Source of the DNA: Capitella teleta
Lineage: Eukaryota; Annelida; Polychaeta; Capitellidae
Assembly: GCA_000328365.1 (NCBI GenBank)
Contig: KB292507.1
Location: forward strand, 209,103 to 273,102
Reading direction: 5' to 3'
DNA: 64,000 nucleotides
The first letter of the stretch is position 1; each line of letters begins with the position of its first letter. Shown here in pieces: positions 1 through 13,099 of this stretch. The notes beneath the pieces are model-generated. The model saw only the letters and a list, made by a program, of their open reading frames with translations. It was not told the DNA's origin and did no database searches. The position numbers were made by a program, and so were the translations under genes.

Positions 1-3000
1 GTATTTAATAGTACTAAATTCGTTACCACATCCGTAAACTCATTATCATAACGTAAAATGGATTCGTGCATAAAATTAATGATACAATTAAATGATACGT
101 TTGGCGAGATATGTTGACCATGTTGTGTATCATTGCTAGGATTCCATTCCTGTGATATTTATGATGTTACATAACCATGTAAGGTAGAGTCAGGTACCAA
201 TTTGTATCTGATACCATAAACGCACATAACATGGATCAGCACAGAAAATATATGAAGCCATTGTGAGCTATGGAACTGCGCATGAATATTCATTATCAAG
301 TCAAATGATCATCATATCAGTATATCATCACACCACAATATTTAACACAATATATTTTATTTTATTTAACACCACAATATTAGCATACCACCACATGACT
401 CATGGTTGTAGACCTCTCCTGACGGTAACCACGTAATTTGCCAAATACTGATGGTTTGATGCCAACCAATCAATCAATGCATGAAAATAATTGTTCTCAG
501 TCGCCAGACAGGAGCAATCTAACTTTGGACCCCAAGTATCGATTGTGGGGTCACGCAGGCGGTCGCAAATGAGCGGAGGAAAATGAGTTCGTGACTGGCA
601 ACGGTATAGCTGAGCATTAGACATTGTACTCATCACCAAGAATTGCAAGCCCTCAAGTCTGATCTGACTTGTTGCTCGTACTCTTCATCACACGAGAGAA
701 AAAGGCAAAATGGGAAAATGGGCGCCAGTCATGTTTCTTTGACAAAATAATGAATTGAACCAGTCACTGCAATACAAGCGAACTTCTTTATTCTATCGAT
801 GAAACCATAATATTATTGGAGAATGGCTGCGCTTAAAAAATTACCAAAAACAAATTTTATTACAATTTGATGCGACTCTTGGACCCGTAAACACATTTTG
901 TAACAAATTTTGTTGGTTGTGGGTTTCTCGTGTTCCACGGGTCGTCGAAGGGGCTTCTTTCATGAGTGGTCAATCAAAGAAGTAAGCCGATTAACTGTCG
1001 TCTCACAAAATATGCACAACAGAACAATTAATGTCGACACAAAGGGGTTGACTCGGCGCTGATTGCGTAACAACATGATGCGAGCGTTTCTCAATTGTTT
1101 TGGCCCTAAAACGTGCAAGGTGTGAAAACATTAATTAAAGGACATCATACTCTGTGCGTCCGATTGGCTGATCTTGATGGGCATGCTTAAGCATGTTTCA
1201 TGTTTCATCACAGTTTAAGTCATGCTTAACATGGCTTAAACTCACTGTGATGAAACGCATGAACGCTTCCATTAAACATTCATTCATTGCTTCTATATAA
1301 TTTAATTATAATAAAAATTTGTAAAACAAAAAAACCAAAAAAACCCTTCACATGCTAATCATATTATTCCCCTCCCCTTGATCAACATAGAAAAATCAGC
1401 CTGTATGTTATTGTTTTGATTTTTGTGATTGAACTATACACCCCATACACCCCTATACACCCCATAGTGACCCCATAGGGACCGATGGTGAGGCGAATTT
1501 GTTAATCCGACTCCCTCATTATTCCGACCCAAATAACTGGGAGCAAACCTGATCGGATTAATGTGGGTCGACTGTATAATGAAGACCCGGGTATATATTT
1601 TGTTCTGTTAATTTTTATATGCTATAATCCTGAAGACTCTTCATTATATCCGAATGATGGCTTTATTATAGAATAGATAAATTAAGGCTCCATCCATTTT
1701 AGTTTGATTCTATGGCTACACCATTATCATCATACATTTAATCAGTCGTAGTACATGCACATGACTTTTGTTTCCATCTCAGCTTCCAACCCTTCCAACT
1801 TATCCACGTCATTCTACGAGTCCTTTTACATAAGATAAGAGAGTCTCTTGGGCTTTTCCTTGAAATGGACAGAATTAATACAACTTAATGTCAAGGCCAT
1901 CATACATGCACTTACTTAATTGCATACCTACATGCAACATAAGAACAAAATAATTGTACTAGAACATCCTGGTCCTCCATTAGTAACACTAAAATACTAT
2001 CGAGACACGATTTCTGAGAGTAAAACTGAACCGGGACATGTAGGCACAATGCAGTTTTTAAGAAGTTTTCAATAAAAACTGGTCTTATATTTATGTTCTA
2101 ACCAAAGAAACAATACTAATCCTTTTACACAAATATCAAGCCATTGAACAAGGCAGATGAATGGCCCAGAGAGAGAGAAAAAAAAAAAAAAAAAAAAAAG
2201 AAAGAAAGAAGAAGATAGAGTTAATGTCGAGAAATCCGGGATGGAATCCACATCATTTCAATATGCCCTATAACTACTATACGTACAACATGTGTTGGTA
2301 GAGCAAGACGAATGGGGAGTACACAGCCTGGAGAAATGCAGTGTGTTTCTAGTGTGTTTGTTAGCAGATAATTATCCGAATATATATATATCATACCAAA
2401 TGTCGGATGTGCGTTATCGATTAACTGGATTATATGGGGGATGCAGGTCATATGTTTCTTCATGGTGAGGCTAATCACGGTCAACATGTACCTTCTCGAT
2501 TAATGGCGAGTGCTACCTTGTAATGGCTGTATTATTTCTTTTCAGAGGATTCATGTTTTCCTTTTATTATTTCTCATCCATATTTATGATATCTTATCGT
2601 ACGTTTAATTCCTTCAAACGGGCCGCGATGCTGCAGTGGTATGTCATGGGTTGGAATCCGATGTGGCAACTTGCCTGTGTCGAATTTCGCGGCCTGAACA
2701 CCCTCATGTTCACCACAGCATGACACATTGCACAGCATGACACATTTTTGTATATCTGTTGGGTGATAAATTTGATATACAATTTAATCATAAACTTTGT
2801 TATTCAATGAAACCATGCTGCAGAAAAAAAAAAAAAAAAAAAAAAAACCTCAATCAATCAGGCATTAGACAAATGAAATTTATCATGATTTGAATTTCGT
2901 GAAATGACATGAAGAGTGACGATTGAGATTTCATTTGCAGAAGTTCTATTAATAATTTAGAATGAACAAAAGTGGAATGATCAATTTTAGAGAGTCACAT

Positions 3001-4740
3001 CAAATTACGTAATGTTTTAAAGTGATGTGAGTTATTTTCAGAAATATTTTTATTGACATAATATTGAGATAAAGATTGGAGATTTGACGCAACTATTGAA
3101 GTGCTAGGGGTTTCGATCATTCACGAGTAAACGACACGTAGAGACCAAACTGTTCTAACTCTTAATTAACTTGAGGTAAAAAGAAGAAAAATGTAATAAT
3201 AATTATGATCTTAGATCAATAACATTTAACACATTTGGTAGAAATATTGATCTTGTTCTTGAATTAAGGCCTAAAATGTTCTCACCGCCTTTCTCCAACA
3301 AACACAAAAATTTTCTAAACTATGTACATCGAGTTTCCATAGTAAGAGGTGCAATAAGATTTAAGCAGAAAACATAAAGTGTCGAAATTTGAAAAAGAAT
3401 AATTACAAACTAGCATATTGACTAGAGCATTTAGATACTGCATTGCTTTTTGGTGCGGTCGCCAACCTATGATATCACTTCGGACACACTTCTTCGACTC
3501 GTGATTGGACAGACCAACTTCCTTCCTCCAATCAGAATCGTCAGATTTATGTCAATACGCCTGCGCACAGGTTAGCCATTATGGTATACCAAACGCGGAT
3601 CTTCTTCTTCTATGTGCATTGCTTATGAGCGTTGGCGATCATGGCTCGTTACCGCACCCTGTCTCCCACAATATGCAGTATATTGATGGGCTCTCTGCTG
3701 ATCTGCAAATCATTTAATCACACGTTATGACTATTGGCATCAGAAATGAAGATATATTTACCCTTTTCAAACCAAAATCTACTTCTATTGGTGACGTTTT
3801 TCTGTTTTACGAGTCGGGAATGGGAATTGATTCATGTTATTACAGAATTTCTTATGTTACAGTTATCTCAATATATTTCAGTTGTTATGCAAATTGTTGC
3901 ATTGACATTTACACTGGATACTCCTATCATATACATCTTACTAAATCCGGAGTTTTAATTAATTAGCTCCAATTTCAAGATCTTGATGGTAACTAACGAA
4001 TTGCATAAATTATTGATTATTTAATTGTTACTTTTTTTTTCTTTTTTTCTTTCTTTTTTTTTTCAGTAGAGTAAACCGTGTGCTGTCGATTGATTTATAA
4101 ATAATAAATTTATTGAAATTTAATAAATTTATGTCACATTATTTAATTATTTAAATATTTACAATTTTGCAGATTTCAGCTATTTGACTTTTTCAAACAT
4201 TATCAACATTTGTTGTGTACTAATAACGTTTTTGTTCGTACTTGACAAAAGTCGAATAACTCTGCAATTATACGTGATATTGATTTGATTGATTGTCACA
4301 ACATACTCATGTTGGTTGCGTCTCTATACATTGTAAATTTTTAAGCTCTCGCTCTTTGGGGTAAAAAGATATGGCCGTGTTAATAGAATTTTTCGGTAAT
4401 TTTTTCAGCCAGGTTCAGGGAAAAGCAAGTTGTGCTAGATGAAGGGCCTAAATACACCAGGACAACATTCCCTATTGTCACCAACGATACAAGGTCACAT
4501 CTCAGAAGAAGTTCAACAGGGAAACACCAACATCAGATGACATTAACCTCAAACAGAAACAATCTTCAAAAATTCGATAAATTTTGTGCTCCTATAAAAA
4601 CTTTTAATATTCTTCCCCAAGAATATTCCCAGATACCCCCAACTTAGACACCTTCAAAAAGAACTCATACATGCATTTTTCAACCACCAACATGACTGAT
4701 GTGATCCAAAAAATTAAAAAAATATATATACTTTTTAATT
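1..4740. other. gene-poor spacer with simple repeats
   Basis: I see no supported gene here. Open frames are short, overlap on both strands and match no family I know. The stretch holds an A-rich run near 2168-2210 that grades into GAAA repeats, a poly(A) run near 2823-2847, T-rich tracts near 4027-4065, a foldback at 1202-1256 (separate entry), and a block near 1440-1640 rich in CCCATA/ACCCC words that may be a decayed MITE. Nothing else is readable. Confidence 0.6.
1202..1256. repeat. imperfect foldback repeat
   Basis: The left arm 1202-1219 (GTTTCATCACAGTTTAAG) is the reverse complement of 1235-1256, apart from a four-base insertion in the right arm. The 15-base loop contains CATGCTTAACATG. 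Partly similar TTTAAGC words recur around 61330. It is probably a small non-autonomous element or its excision remnant; I see no coding potential. Confidence 0.55.
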
Positions 4741-4916
4741 AAGTGGAGACTGGCTGTGTACTACTGTCTATGGTGGTATGCAAGATAAAGAACCCTTCGG
4801 ATTTATTGATAAGAGTAAGGGGAAACCCCGGTCCCAGGCTTTCTGTTCTGGCGCCCGTACCATCCGATTGGTTTGGGTGGAGCCGTAAAACCCCAATCAC
4901 ACTCACAATCACATCC
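4741..4916 (+). mobile_element. SINE family A, 5'-truncated copy
   Basis: This segment matches the 3' two thirds of the copies at 51094-51343 (plus) and 61756-62032 (minus). Shared landmarks are the CTGTCTATGGTGGTATGCA word, AAACCCCGGTCCC, TTCTGTTCTGGCGCCCGTA and the conserved terminus GGAGCCGTAAAACCCCAATCAC followed by CA/TCAC-rich tail. The tRNA-like head is absent, as expected for 5' truncation during target-primed reverse transcription. An open frame through it is a by-product and not a gene. Confidence 0.75.
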
Positions 4917-5632
4917 TTTGTTAGGATCCTTGTCGTTAGATTTCAGAGTGACAGAACCATTGACATTTCATATAAAGTTGGATTAAGAACATATCATGGC
5001 ATCGTCATCGACTTCATCTTCATCAAGCTCTGGTCTTGTTTGTTTGTTTGTTTGTTTTTTTTTCCTATATATGATCAACCTGTTTGGTAAAATCACTCCC
5101 TCTACCTCATAAATCACTATTTTCACAATATATACGTCATACCACCTATCATTAGTACTGCAATTGTAATTTTCCTACTATATGATGTTTAACTATATGT
5201 GTCCTTCGATCTTACATTCATTTATATTCATAAAATGCTTTCACTTAACGCCAACATTTTAGTTCAAATACTTGTTTCATATTAAATTTATTTGCATACT
5301 TCCCAATAAAAGAACCCAAATGTAGAAGAGCACGATCAGTATATGGAATGGCGCGTTATTAAAGACAAGGTTTTGTAAACGGTAGTTTTTTTCTAAAAGG
5401 ATGTTTAAGACTATAACATTGCTTTTGGTGCTATTAAAGAGCTAGAGCATGAAATTCTTTGGCGAACCGCTCGCAAATGTAGAGTAGAGATTGAGCTGAT
5501 TTGAGAGTCGGAGTGATCACAATATGCATTTTGACATTCGCGTTCCCTCGAGGTTGGGGTGCTCACTGCGACCTTTGATCTACAGTCATCGCTGTGGGCT
5601 ACTTTTCCCCACATTTGCATACATCAACCTTT

Positions 5633-5833
5633 TATGGTCATTTTTCCATTTTTTTTCCGTCAATATATAGCTTCTTGGCCTTTTCAATACAACTCAGCAT
5701 CAAGAATGACTTGTTTTTCCTTAATTGTGAATGTATTGAACTACTAGTAGCTTCGGGACGCATCACTCTGATCATCAGAATCCAGTACATGTATATGGAT
5801 AACACAAAACAGAGTTTAAGGCAATGGGGAGCG
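5633..5833 (+). repeat. dispersed repeat R1, copy 1
   Basis: About 200 bases align with 9943-10133. Shared words include CAATACAACTC, GTGAATGTATT, GGGACGCAT, ATCATCAGAATCCAGTACAT and GTATATGGATAACAC, then AGAGTTTAAGGC and ATGGGGAGC. The copies differ by scattered substitutions and small gaps. The family is unrecognised. Both copies stay open in one frame over the last 25 or so codons, but gaps elsewhere break the frame, so I treat it as a non-coding repeat. Confidence 0.7.
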
Positions 5834-8616
5834 CATAATGACAATTTTCACGAGGAAAATAAGTTCATGCGATCTTTGCAGCCATTACATGATTATAATC
5901 ATGAATATTCATTGAATTAAATTAGCCAATCAGCGTGCGGCGGTATGCCCTTTGTTATGTTCGGCCAAGCTTTATAGACAGAGCGCCGTCGATTACAAAT
6001 TATCAGCTGAAGCAAACACACTTTAATTATGACAGTGTGGGGCTAGTAAATATGCAGCCGTCCACAACACTATCCTACACTTCGTGTCTTCATCACATTG
6101 CGTGCAATTTTTCTGTCTTTAATAGACATTGATTGGTTTTAGAAAGAGAGGTTGGGGTAGAAAATTTCATCTCCAAGCTGTTACATACTAAGTATTCAAT
6201 TTCTAATTACCATGACAGGATCCAGAAAGGATCCAGTTACCACGATCCGCATGATCTCTTTGCGTAATTTTCCGCCTCATTGCATTTATCTTTGAAAATC
6301 CCTGCTCCTTGTGCATATTTTTTAGACCGACCAGTAAAACTTATTCATTCGTTGGTTTGTGTCGAAGAAAACCCCCCAAAAAACCTTTTGTTTGATTACA
6401 CTTCACGCACCTCCTTTTTACTGTTTTTACAAACATATGCAGACCGAGGTTGACTCGCGTGTCACTTTAAATACTTCATCTGTGCGTGTCACCGCTCATA
6501 TTTATTTGAGCACTTACTGAAATCAGCTTTTCCGTCTTTGTCTTTTCATTGCATAATCGACTTAATTCAATTTCTCTTTACGCATGGTGTCGAATAAATT
6601 TGCCCCAGTCAGGGTGGCAAGCGCTTCTTTATTCACGAGTTTGGTTAAGCGCAAATTATTTAGTTGTCATTCTGGATATGTTTAATCGAAAAACAAAGTC
6701 TAAGGGTAAAACATATGCTGGTGTTTTTGATGAAAGATTGTGTGAATGTCAGAAATATTTAACAAGTCTGTCAAAATAGTGAAAGTTCATTATCATAAAA
6801 GTAAGAATTCGAAAACCCTATTTCATTGAACACCTTCCTTCTTTGGGGTAGTTTGCGGTGCATTCAAGTTCGAGTCATCATGATTTCACTGTACCAATAT
6901 GCGAGCAGCCATTCTTCAATCATATTTTTGCGATGACAGAGAAGCGTTGGGCGTTCCAGTGTGCCCACCAACGGATATCATGTCAGCCCAATGGGTGGTT
7001 GGTTGGTTTTTCGAGGCACAGTTGCTCACTTTCGGTCAAGCATGTATCGCAGACCTTATGATACAAATGCCGAATCGTTTTTGACCAACTCAGCATCGAA
7101 CCAGTGTTTATAGGTTTCAACATGTAAAGGCGACGCAAAGCTCCATTTAATTGAAGGCCAAGGCACCTTTCGGTTCGCACTTCACAGCCGTTTGAATATG
7201 ACATAATAAGTTACATGTACACACTGTAAACAAAGTGGAACGTGATCGGACAAATTACTGTCATCGGCAAGTAACCAAGTCACGCATCTCACTAACAACA
7301 GTAAAACGATCTATGATAGATCTCTCATTGTTAGCTTGCTTTCATACATGAAAACAACATTAAAACATTTAACACATTCACCGCCAAAGCATTTTCGGGC
7401 CGATATCCCTTCACCGCCACGCATTTTACTCAAAAAGCCTCGATTTCACCGCTCTCTTTTTTATATGTGAACGCACGCATAGCTAAATATTTTACATATT
7501 AGGATAGGTCGTTTTCTTGTGAATCCAACGATATAAGATTCAACATCATACATACAACTAAATGTAGTGAAATACAGCTCTGAACAACACATACTTTGGT
7601 GAAAACCACGCCCTCGAAAGCAAAAAGCTGAGAAAATCGCGTTTTGTCTCAGCTACCAGTATGACCAACATTGTGATTACAGAGGTTACGTTGTGTTGGC
7701 ATAACTATTACCGCACGATAACGACCCCGGTGATAACATCAAAGGATGAGAATAACAGTTATAAAATCGGGAGTTTGAGTCGGTCACTAACTTCAGTAAC
7801 TTGGCTTTCAGTCGCTCGCTTTCTCAAATCCTTTTTGCGTCACAAACGCGCACTGTTAGAGAGATGCCTTGAAAACACGGCTTCGATGTGTAGCATAAGT
7901 ATGTCGAATTAGGAAAAGTCAGTTGGAATAACTTGATAATTTATTGATCCGTGTCATTACGCATCTCGCCAGACACTCATCGCTGTTGGAAGGGAAGAAG
8001 GCCGCCAAGCCAGCGTGGGCGGCATAGCTTGAAAACTTCAAAGAAAACTTTAAAGAAATGCATATTCGGGAAACCTTTATGTTTACAGTTATATTGATGA
8101 CAACCAATAGAAACAGGCGCCGGTCACCCTTCCTCACTAATTGGCTGGTTTTCAAGAACGACCCCATGAGAAACAATTATTTTGATCTCAAATCTGTTGC
8201 GTTCCGCGTTTTTATATTGAATGAATCTTACATAATTATAGTGATATAAATTATAATCAAATGTTATATTATTGGCCTTGTACGCGCTATATGCATTTAC
8301 GGAAAACATTCATAGAGTTATTTGACTCATTTCCAAATGAACATTAGAAGTTGCTCTATCAACTCTGAAGCATATATGTGTAAATATATGTGTAAAAATG
8401 TATTGCACAAGGCTGACCGTACAAGAAACTGATTGGTTGTAACTGTAAAATTGTTGACTACTGAAGTAAATGAAATTTATTTGGTTGGGTAAAAACCAAG
8501 TAATACTTTTTATAAAATCACACATTTGGGTACAAGGCGAATGAGCAGTGTTCTCTGGGTTTTATGTGTATTTGGTGCAGGTAAAGTCGGCGTCGCTTGC
8601 AAAACAAAGGACTGAG

Positions 8617-8655
8617 ACGATTTAATTGGTGTTCTTTCAACACCAATTAAATCGT
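8617..8655. repeat. perfect 17-bp hairpin
   Basis: Arms 8617-8633 (ACGATTTAATTGGTGTT) and 8639-8655 are exact reverse complements around a five-base CTTTC loop. The stem is too short for an animal microRNA precursor. The ATTTAATTG word repeats again just downstream. It may be a MITE footprint. Confidence 0.8.
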
Positions 8656-9346
8656 GATTTAATTGATTTCAATGATATTTACGGTTCAGTGACTTCAAAA
8701 CAAGATAAGAAGAATACAAACGTAAAGTTTATCAACAACGAAACGTTGAAAGGGCGTGTGACCTGTCGGAAAGAGCACTAAAGAGGGGGTGCAGGTGTTG
8801 CCTAAATGAAGCGTCGTTCACGGTTGAACGGTTTTAGTGTCAACAGTCCTAAAGTTGGTGGGACTAGCATTGGCAACTCATTAAATATCCAGGGAGCGTC
8901 CGATTTGGGAACTTGTCATGATATGCCCTTATCAGGGATAGTTGTACTACATGTACTAGTTGCTTTACCATTTTCTTGTTTCCATGTGCGTTATTACGCC
9001 CTAATTTTAGATGCGTCTCTACCATGCACGAACTCTTTTAGTCTCGTGGTCTCTTGCTTCATTTATGCGAGCGATTGTTTGCTAGTCGGTCGATTTTGCG
9101 CGAATGGTGACTGCTGCAGGCGATATAACTTTATCACACCCTGTCAGTTAATGTTTGATGGCATTTTATTTTGTCACGAAAGGTTGAATCTTGTGATCAC
9201 TAGGGATTGAAAACCCTGTTTGCGTCCATTTCACGTTTGTACATTTTATATTATGTTCCAGGTCCAGCACCATGCGTGCATAGGTTTGTGTTTTGTATAA
9301 TTTCGGTTGGTATTTGGTTTTGTTGGCATTGCATTGCATTGCATTG

Positions 9347-9380
<34 letters not shown>

Positions 9381-9942
9381 TTTTAACACGTGTCTCGGAG
9401 TGACCCACACGTGGTACCCGTGGCTCTTCCCCACGAGGTTTGGTTTTCTGTGCATATTATTTGCTTTTTTTTTCACGCATGTCAGTCGTGTTTTGTTATT
9501 GTCGGCATCTCTTTGCCCTGTACAATGTACCATGTGTCTCGGTTTTACCATAGAATTACTGTTAATTCGTTTATGGTTTTACCAACACATCGGCACCCGT
9601 GGCTGTTCCCCACGAGGTTAGGTGGTTTTAGCCTTTGACGTGCATGCGCTCACCGCTTTGGTAATGTCATTGACGCGTGTCGGTGCTAGCCGATACGCCG
9701 CTTTGGCGATGCTTCTTGCATCTCTGCGGAGGATGCGTGCAGTTATTTTCCAAAGGTTTGGGGCATCGGTTTGTAGACAATCCACCGGCTTCACTACTTA
9801 CCGATGATGATTGTGCTCGAGTAGTCATTCAATGTGGATTTTTTTTTCTGTTCAGCCCAACCTTATGCGGTGAAAACTGCTAAGATCACACTGATCGCTT
9901 CCAGCAGCGTTTTTGCAATGTTTGGCCCTTGGCCTTATTTGT

Positions 9943-10133
9943 ACATGTACTGTTTTTTCCGCCAATAAATAGCTTCTCGGCCTCTTCAATACAACTCGAC
10001 AACAGTAATGACTTCTGTTTGTTTTTCCGTAATGGTGAATGTATTCAACTAGCTTTGGGACGCATGTTGATCATCAGAATCCAGTACATGTATATGGATA
10101 ACACGAATCAGAGTTTAAGGCGATGGGGAGCAT
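9943..10133 (+). repeat. dispersed repeat R1, copy 2
   Basis: Second copy of the repeat at 5633-5833, in the same orientation and about 4.3 kb away. The best-conserved part covers the CAGTACATGTATATGGATAACAC word. See copy 1 for the shared landmarks. Confidence 0.7.
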
Positions 10134-10619
10134 AAAATATATATTAATCCTGAGCAAAAGGCAATTGATCTATTCTGATGTATTGAACATATACGATCGA
10201 ATGGTTTATAACACGTCGTCGCTTGTTCGGTTTGATAGGTCATTCACTTGTCACCATACACATTCAATCAGCTGTCGAGATTACAGGTATACTCGGTTTA
10301 TCCATACACATCACAGGTTCAAGGTGGAAGCAAACGTTTGTGCAGATCCGATACCATATTGGTCCATGAATGGAAGTATGCAATGGGATTCATTTGTTTA
10401 GTGTCAATCTGCAGCTAGATACATGAGGCAATCCTTTTTTGAAGTGGATGTTATGTATTAAAAAATAACGACACATTTAGAAACCAATTCTTTGCATATG
10501 TTTACTTCTTTGTCACCTCTCTATTTGGCCAGATATTTTACTTTTTAGTGTGTTTCTGATTGAGTGCCTTGAACACAGGTTTATTCAATGAGTTAGAGAT
10601 TAAAAATTCACCTGTGGGC

Positions 10620-11263
10620 TTAAAGGGATGGGGAAGTAAATTTTAAGGGATGTTCTATTGACTCATAGCACCAATTGATAGCATTCCGTGCCAAGATCAC
10701 CATGCCTGGATGCAAGCGTAAGGAAATAATGCATTCCGAATATCGGGGTTAGCATTGCGCCTATGGGAGAATGGCCTCCATTGCGAAGTATAGGAGGCAA
10801 ACGTCAGCTGATGGCTTGCCGTGATTGGTCCCGTTCCCCTCATGAAGCTATCGATTTCAGCCAATCAGAGCAGATCATCTTCGCCATAAAAGGACATCTT
10901 TGTTGTTAACGAAACGAAAGCGCATGCGAGAAAATCGCTTGTTAAAATAAGAAAAAAAAGCGAAAAATATTTTTTGTTTGCGCCTGACTGGTGGCAAAAT
11001 GATTATTCTATCTATTCCCGAAAAGAAAATAAAAAAATATCCAGGGGTTTAGTCGCAGGACACGCTGATATGACGAGGCCCATTGTAAAAGATGGGGAAC
11101 TCGGTGTTTGATCACAGCTCATGACGTCACGCCTAATTTGCAATATATCTCCCGCGAAATCGTTAGGGATGATATTCCTTGTGTGAGCCAGGCATAGGAA
11201 TCATTTTTGGTGCATCAAATAACGACTCAAAGTCCATTTTTAACCAGTTCTCCCTCCCTTTAA
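10620..11263 (+). mobile_element. TTAA-flanked MITE family M1, copy 1
   Basis: Non-coding element of about 640 bp bounded by TTAA on both sides (10620-10623 and 11260-11263). Its ends are imperfect inverted repeats: TTAAAGGGATGGGGAA at the left against the reverse complement of TCTCCCTCCCTTTAA at the right. TTAA target duplication is typical of piggyBac-type transposons, so this is best read as a non-autonomous relative. It contains two CCAAT-type words in opposite orientation (GTGATTGG and CCAATCAG). Relative to the other two copies it lacks about 55 bp after GCGCATGCG. Related copies lie at 30611-31310 and 60264-60934. Confidence 0.8.
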
Positions 11264-11495
11264 GAGTTTAAGAGGCAAGACACTTTGGGCGGCTGAGCAG
11301 AAACTTGGGACCTATAAACGCTATCATAGATAGTAGCACACAGCTCCTTATTTGCTATACAGTTGGGCAGCACTGCAGAATTACCGGGATATTATAATGA
11401 ACTGTAATTCACAATCACAACCCCCTATGGGCCAACCGGACCTCGAACTCCCGACTTCGACTATAACCGAGGCGACATAGAATTGAATAGTCAAT
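11264..11495 (-). mobile_element. SINE family A-related copy with tRNA-like head
   Basis: Read on the minus strand, a Pol III B-box-like GAGTTCGAGGTCC (near 11450) is followed by TTGTGATTGTGAATTACA, then the GGTAATTCTGCAGTGCTGCCCAACTG block shared with the copies at 51 kb and 62 kb. The 3' third diverges from those copies. It abuts the TTAA MITE directly. I infer an older or sister subfamily of the same tRNA-derived SINE. Confidence 0.6.
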
Positions 11496-11811
11496 AGTAG
11501 TCGTACAGTCAAACCCCCTTAGCTACTCAGCATCCCTGTAAGCTTAAGAGTGGTAGTGACTGATTGTTGTTACTTTTACGTGACGAGACTTTTATAGCAT
11601 GCATGGATATGCCGAATAATAACCACGGAATAATAACCAAGGAAAATTATTAGTACGCAAGGCGACTTTCCTAATTTTCAGTATAGCAAAGTAATTAAGC
11701 CTATTCATTGGGTCACATATAGCTAGCTATATGCGTTATGCATGTTGACAATGAACACCCACACCACATTAATTATGAGGTAAACGATTACGATGCTTGC
11801 AAATATACAAT

Positions 11812-11817
11812 TTTATT
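11812..11817 (-). terminator. polyadenylation signal of the GPCR gene
   Basis: TTTATT on the plus strand gives AATAAA on the minus strand, 47 bases beyond the GPCR stop codon. No other AATAAA is nearer. Confidence 0.6.
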
Positions 11818-11863
11818 CAAGTGGTCTGGTTTGAAAAAAAATCAGGCAAGGTGTTAAGGCATT

Positions 11864-13048
11864 TTAACCGTGAAGAATCACCGAGTTTTGGGAATGTTTG
11901 CCTCGAAAACCGGTGTTGAACTTGAGCAGCGAACGAATCTCTCGGCGGTAATATGCGCCGGTCAGACAGTACAGGAAGAAATTCACACAGTAGTTAAGGT
12001 AGAAGATGGTCCGAGTCACAAACAGGTGATTGCGAAAGCGGTCAAATTGAATCGGAGACATCATATCGGGATGGAGGGTGTTCCAGAATTGCTGACACCA
12101 TGTTATCAAGTAGGGAATCGTCAGGGCGACAAAACACGATGAGATGGACAGAAATATGATAGTGAATTCCAGTCGGATCCTGTTCTCTTTGAACACCAAG
12201 CGCGACTCTTTTTGTTGCCTGTGCGAAGCCACTAAACGACGTAGGATCGGAGTACTGAAGGCCGATATAATGGCGGACGGCACGGCTGTCAGCAGAAGTC
12301 CATACACCGAATCGAGTACAAAGTTCAAGCGTGCAAAACGAGGATTGCTCACGCAATGTCGCTCCTGGCCGTACGTATTGAGCTGTTTAGGAGCATAACT
12401 CCCACTTAGAAAGGGTTTGTACAGGCACACGAGGCAGGAAATAACGCACACTGCAATTGTTATGCGACGGGCGTATCGCTTGGAACACACTTTCTTGCGA
12501 TGTTGCTGGTGACAAATCGCGACATATCTTTCCCCTGTGAACGCCACGATCAACCACACGGAAGAAAAACGAGTCGTATACGACAGGTAGAGAAATATGT
12601 GACACATGCCCTCCAGACTGATGGCACGGATACGGTGCCCACCTGGCCATGCAGGTAAGCCTTTGTCTAGCCAATCTATGAACACATAGCTGAGCAAAAC
12701 AAGCATATCAGAGGCGGATAACATTGCCAGATAATAACTAGAAGAAAGGCGTCGCATGACCCGAGATGTGAACACTTTGAGTGAGATGGCGTTGCCGATC
12801 AATCCTACCATGATGATCACCGGGGTTGTGAAGCTGTAGAAATCCCTACCCATGCTGCTCATCTGCCCGTCGTGATGGCCCGGCTCATCAGAAGGAAGCT
12901 CTCCACTCGCCTCATCCTTCATCGACATGTTTTGTTGACCACATATGGTATCACGAATCGCCTCATTCCAAACGGTGTTATTGGAACCGAGGGTTTCCTT
13001 CATAAGTTGATATAAATCCAGATCTGGGCTGCAGTTCAAGCTCAACAT
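11864..13048 (-). CDS. rhodopsin-family neuropeptide-type GPCR
   Basis: A seven-transmembrane receptor of 394 residues in one coding exon. TM1 has the GN motif (GLIGNAISLKVF), TM2 has LSASD, TM3 ends in ERYVAIC (the DRY motif as ERY), and TM7 reads NYCVNFFLYCLTG, with NFFLY in place of NPxxY. NFxLY in TM7 and a TM6 without CWxP (SCFVALTIPYL) resemble the FMRFamide/myosuppressin, sex-peptide-receptor and GPR139/142-like peptide receptors, so a peptide ligand is inferred. The N-tail carries N-glycosylation sequons (NCS, NNT, NMS). The open frame runs up to an ATG at 13096, but TTTGTTCTTTTCAG just upstream of 13056 looks like a 3' splice site, so I place the start at 13048. The alternative reading makes residues 1-16 a signal-like leader. 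Ligand and exact subfamily cannot be fixed from sequence. Confidence 0.9.
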   Translation of the reverse strand: MLSLNCSPDLDLYQLMKETLGSNNTVWNEAIRDTICGQQNMSMKDEASGELPSDEPGHHDGQMSSMGRDFYSFTTPVIIMVGLIGNAISLKVFTSRVMRRLSSSYYLAMLSASDMLVLLSYVFIDWLDKGLPAWPGGHRIRAISLEGMCHIFLYLSYTTRFSSVWLIVAFTGERYVAICHQQHRKKVCSKRYARRITIAVCVISCLVCLYKPFLSGSYAPKQLNTYGQERHCVSNPRFARLNFVLDSVYGLLLTAVPSAIISAFSTPILRRLVASHRQQKESRLVFKENRIRLEFTIIFLSISSCFVALTIPYLITWCQQFWNTLHPDMMSPIQFDRFRNHLFVTRTIFYLNYCVNFFLYCLTGAYYRREIRSLLKFNTGFRGKHSQNSVILHG

Positions 13049-13099
13049 GGCTAAGCCTGAAAAGAACAAAGACAGCATTGAATGAACCACGTACAAAGC

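Larger units (their letters stand above)
4920..10615. other. gene-poor spacer with dispersed repeats
   Basis: I see no recognisable gene. Two homologous segments (5633-5833 and 9943-10133), a hairpin at 8617-8655, a GCATT pentamer array running into a long T tract (9325-9377), and paired copies of an ACCCGTGGCTnTTCCCCACGAGG word (about 9410-9440 and 9592-9622) are the structured parts. A 134-codon open frame at 8806-9210 has no domain, signal peptide or splice context that I can support. Confidence 0.55.

Noticed and set aside
8806-9210. 134-codon open frame
   Set aside because: No recognisable domain, signal peptide or exon context; length is within what random sequence of this size can give.
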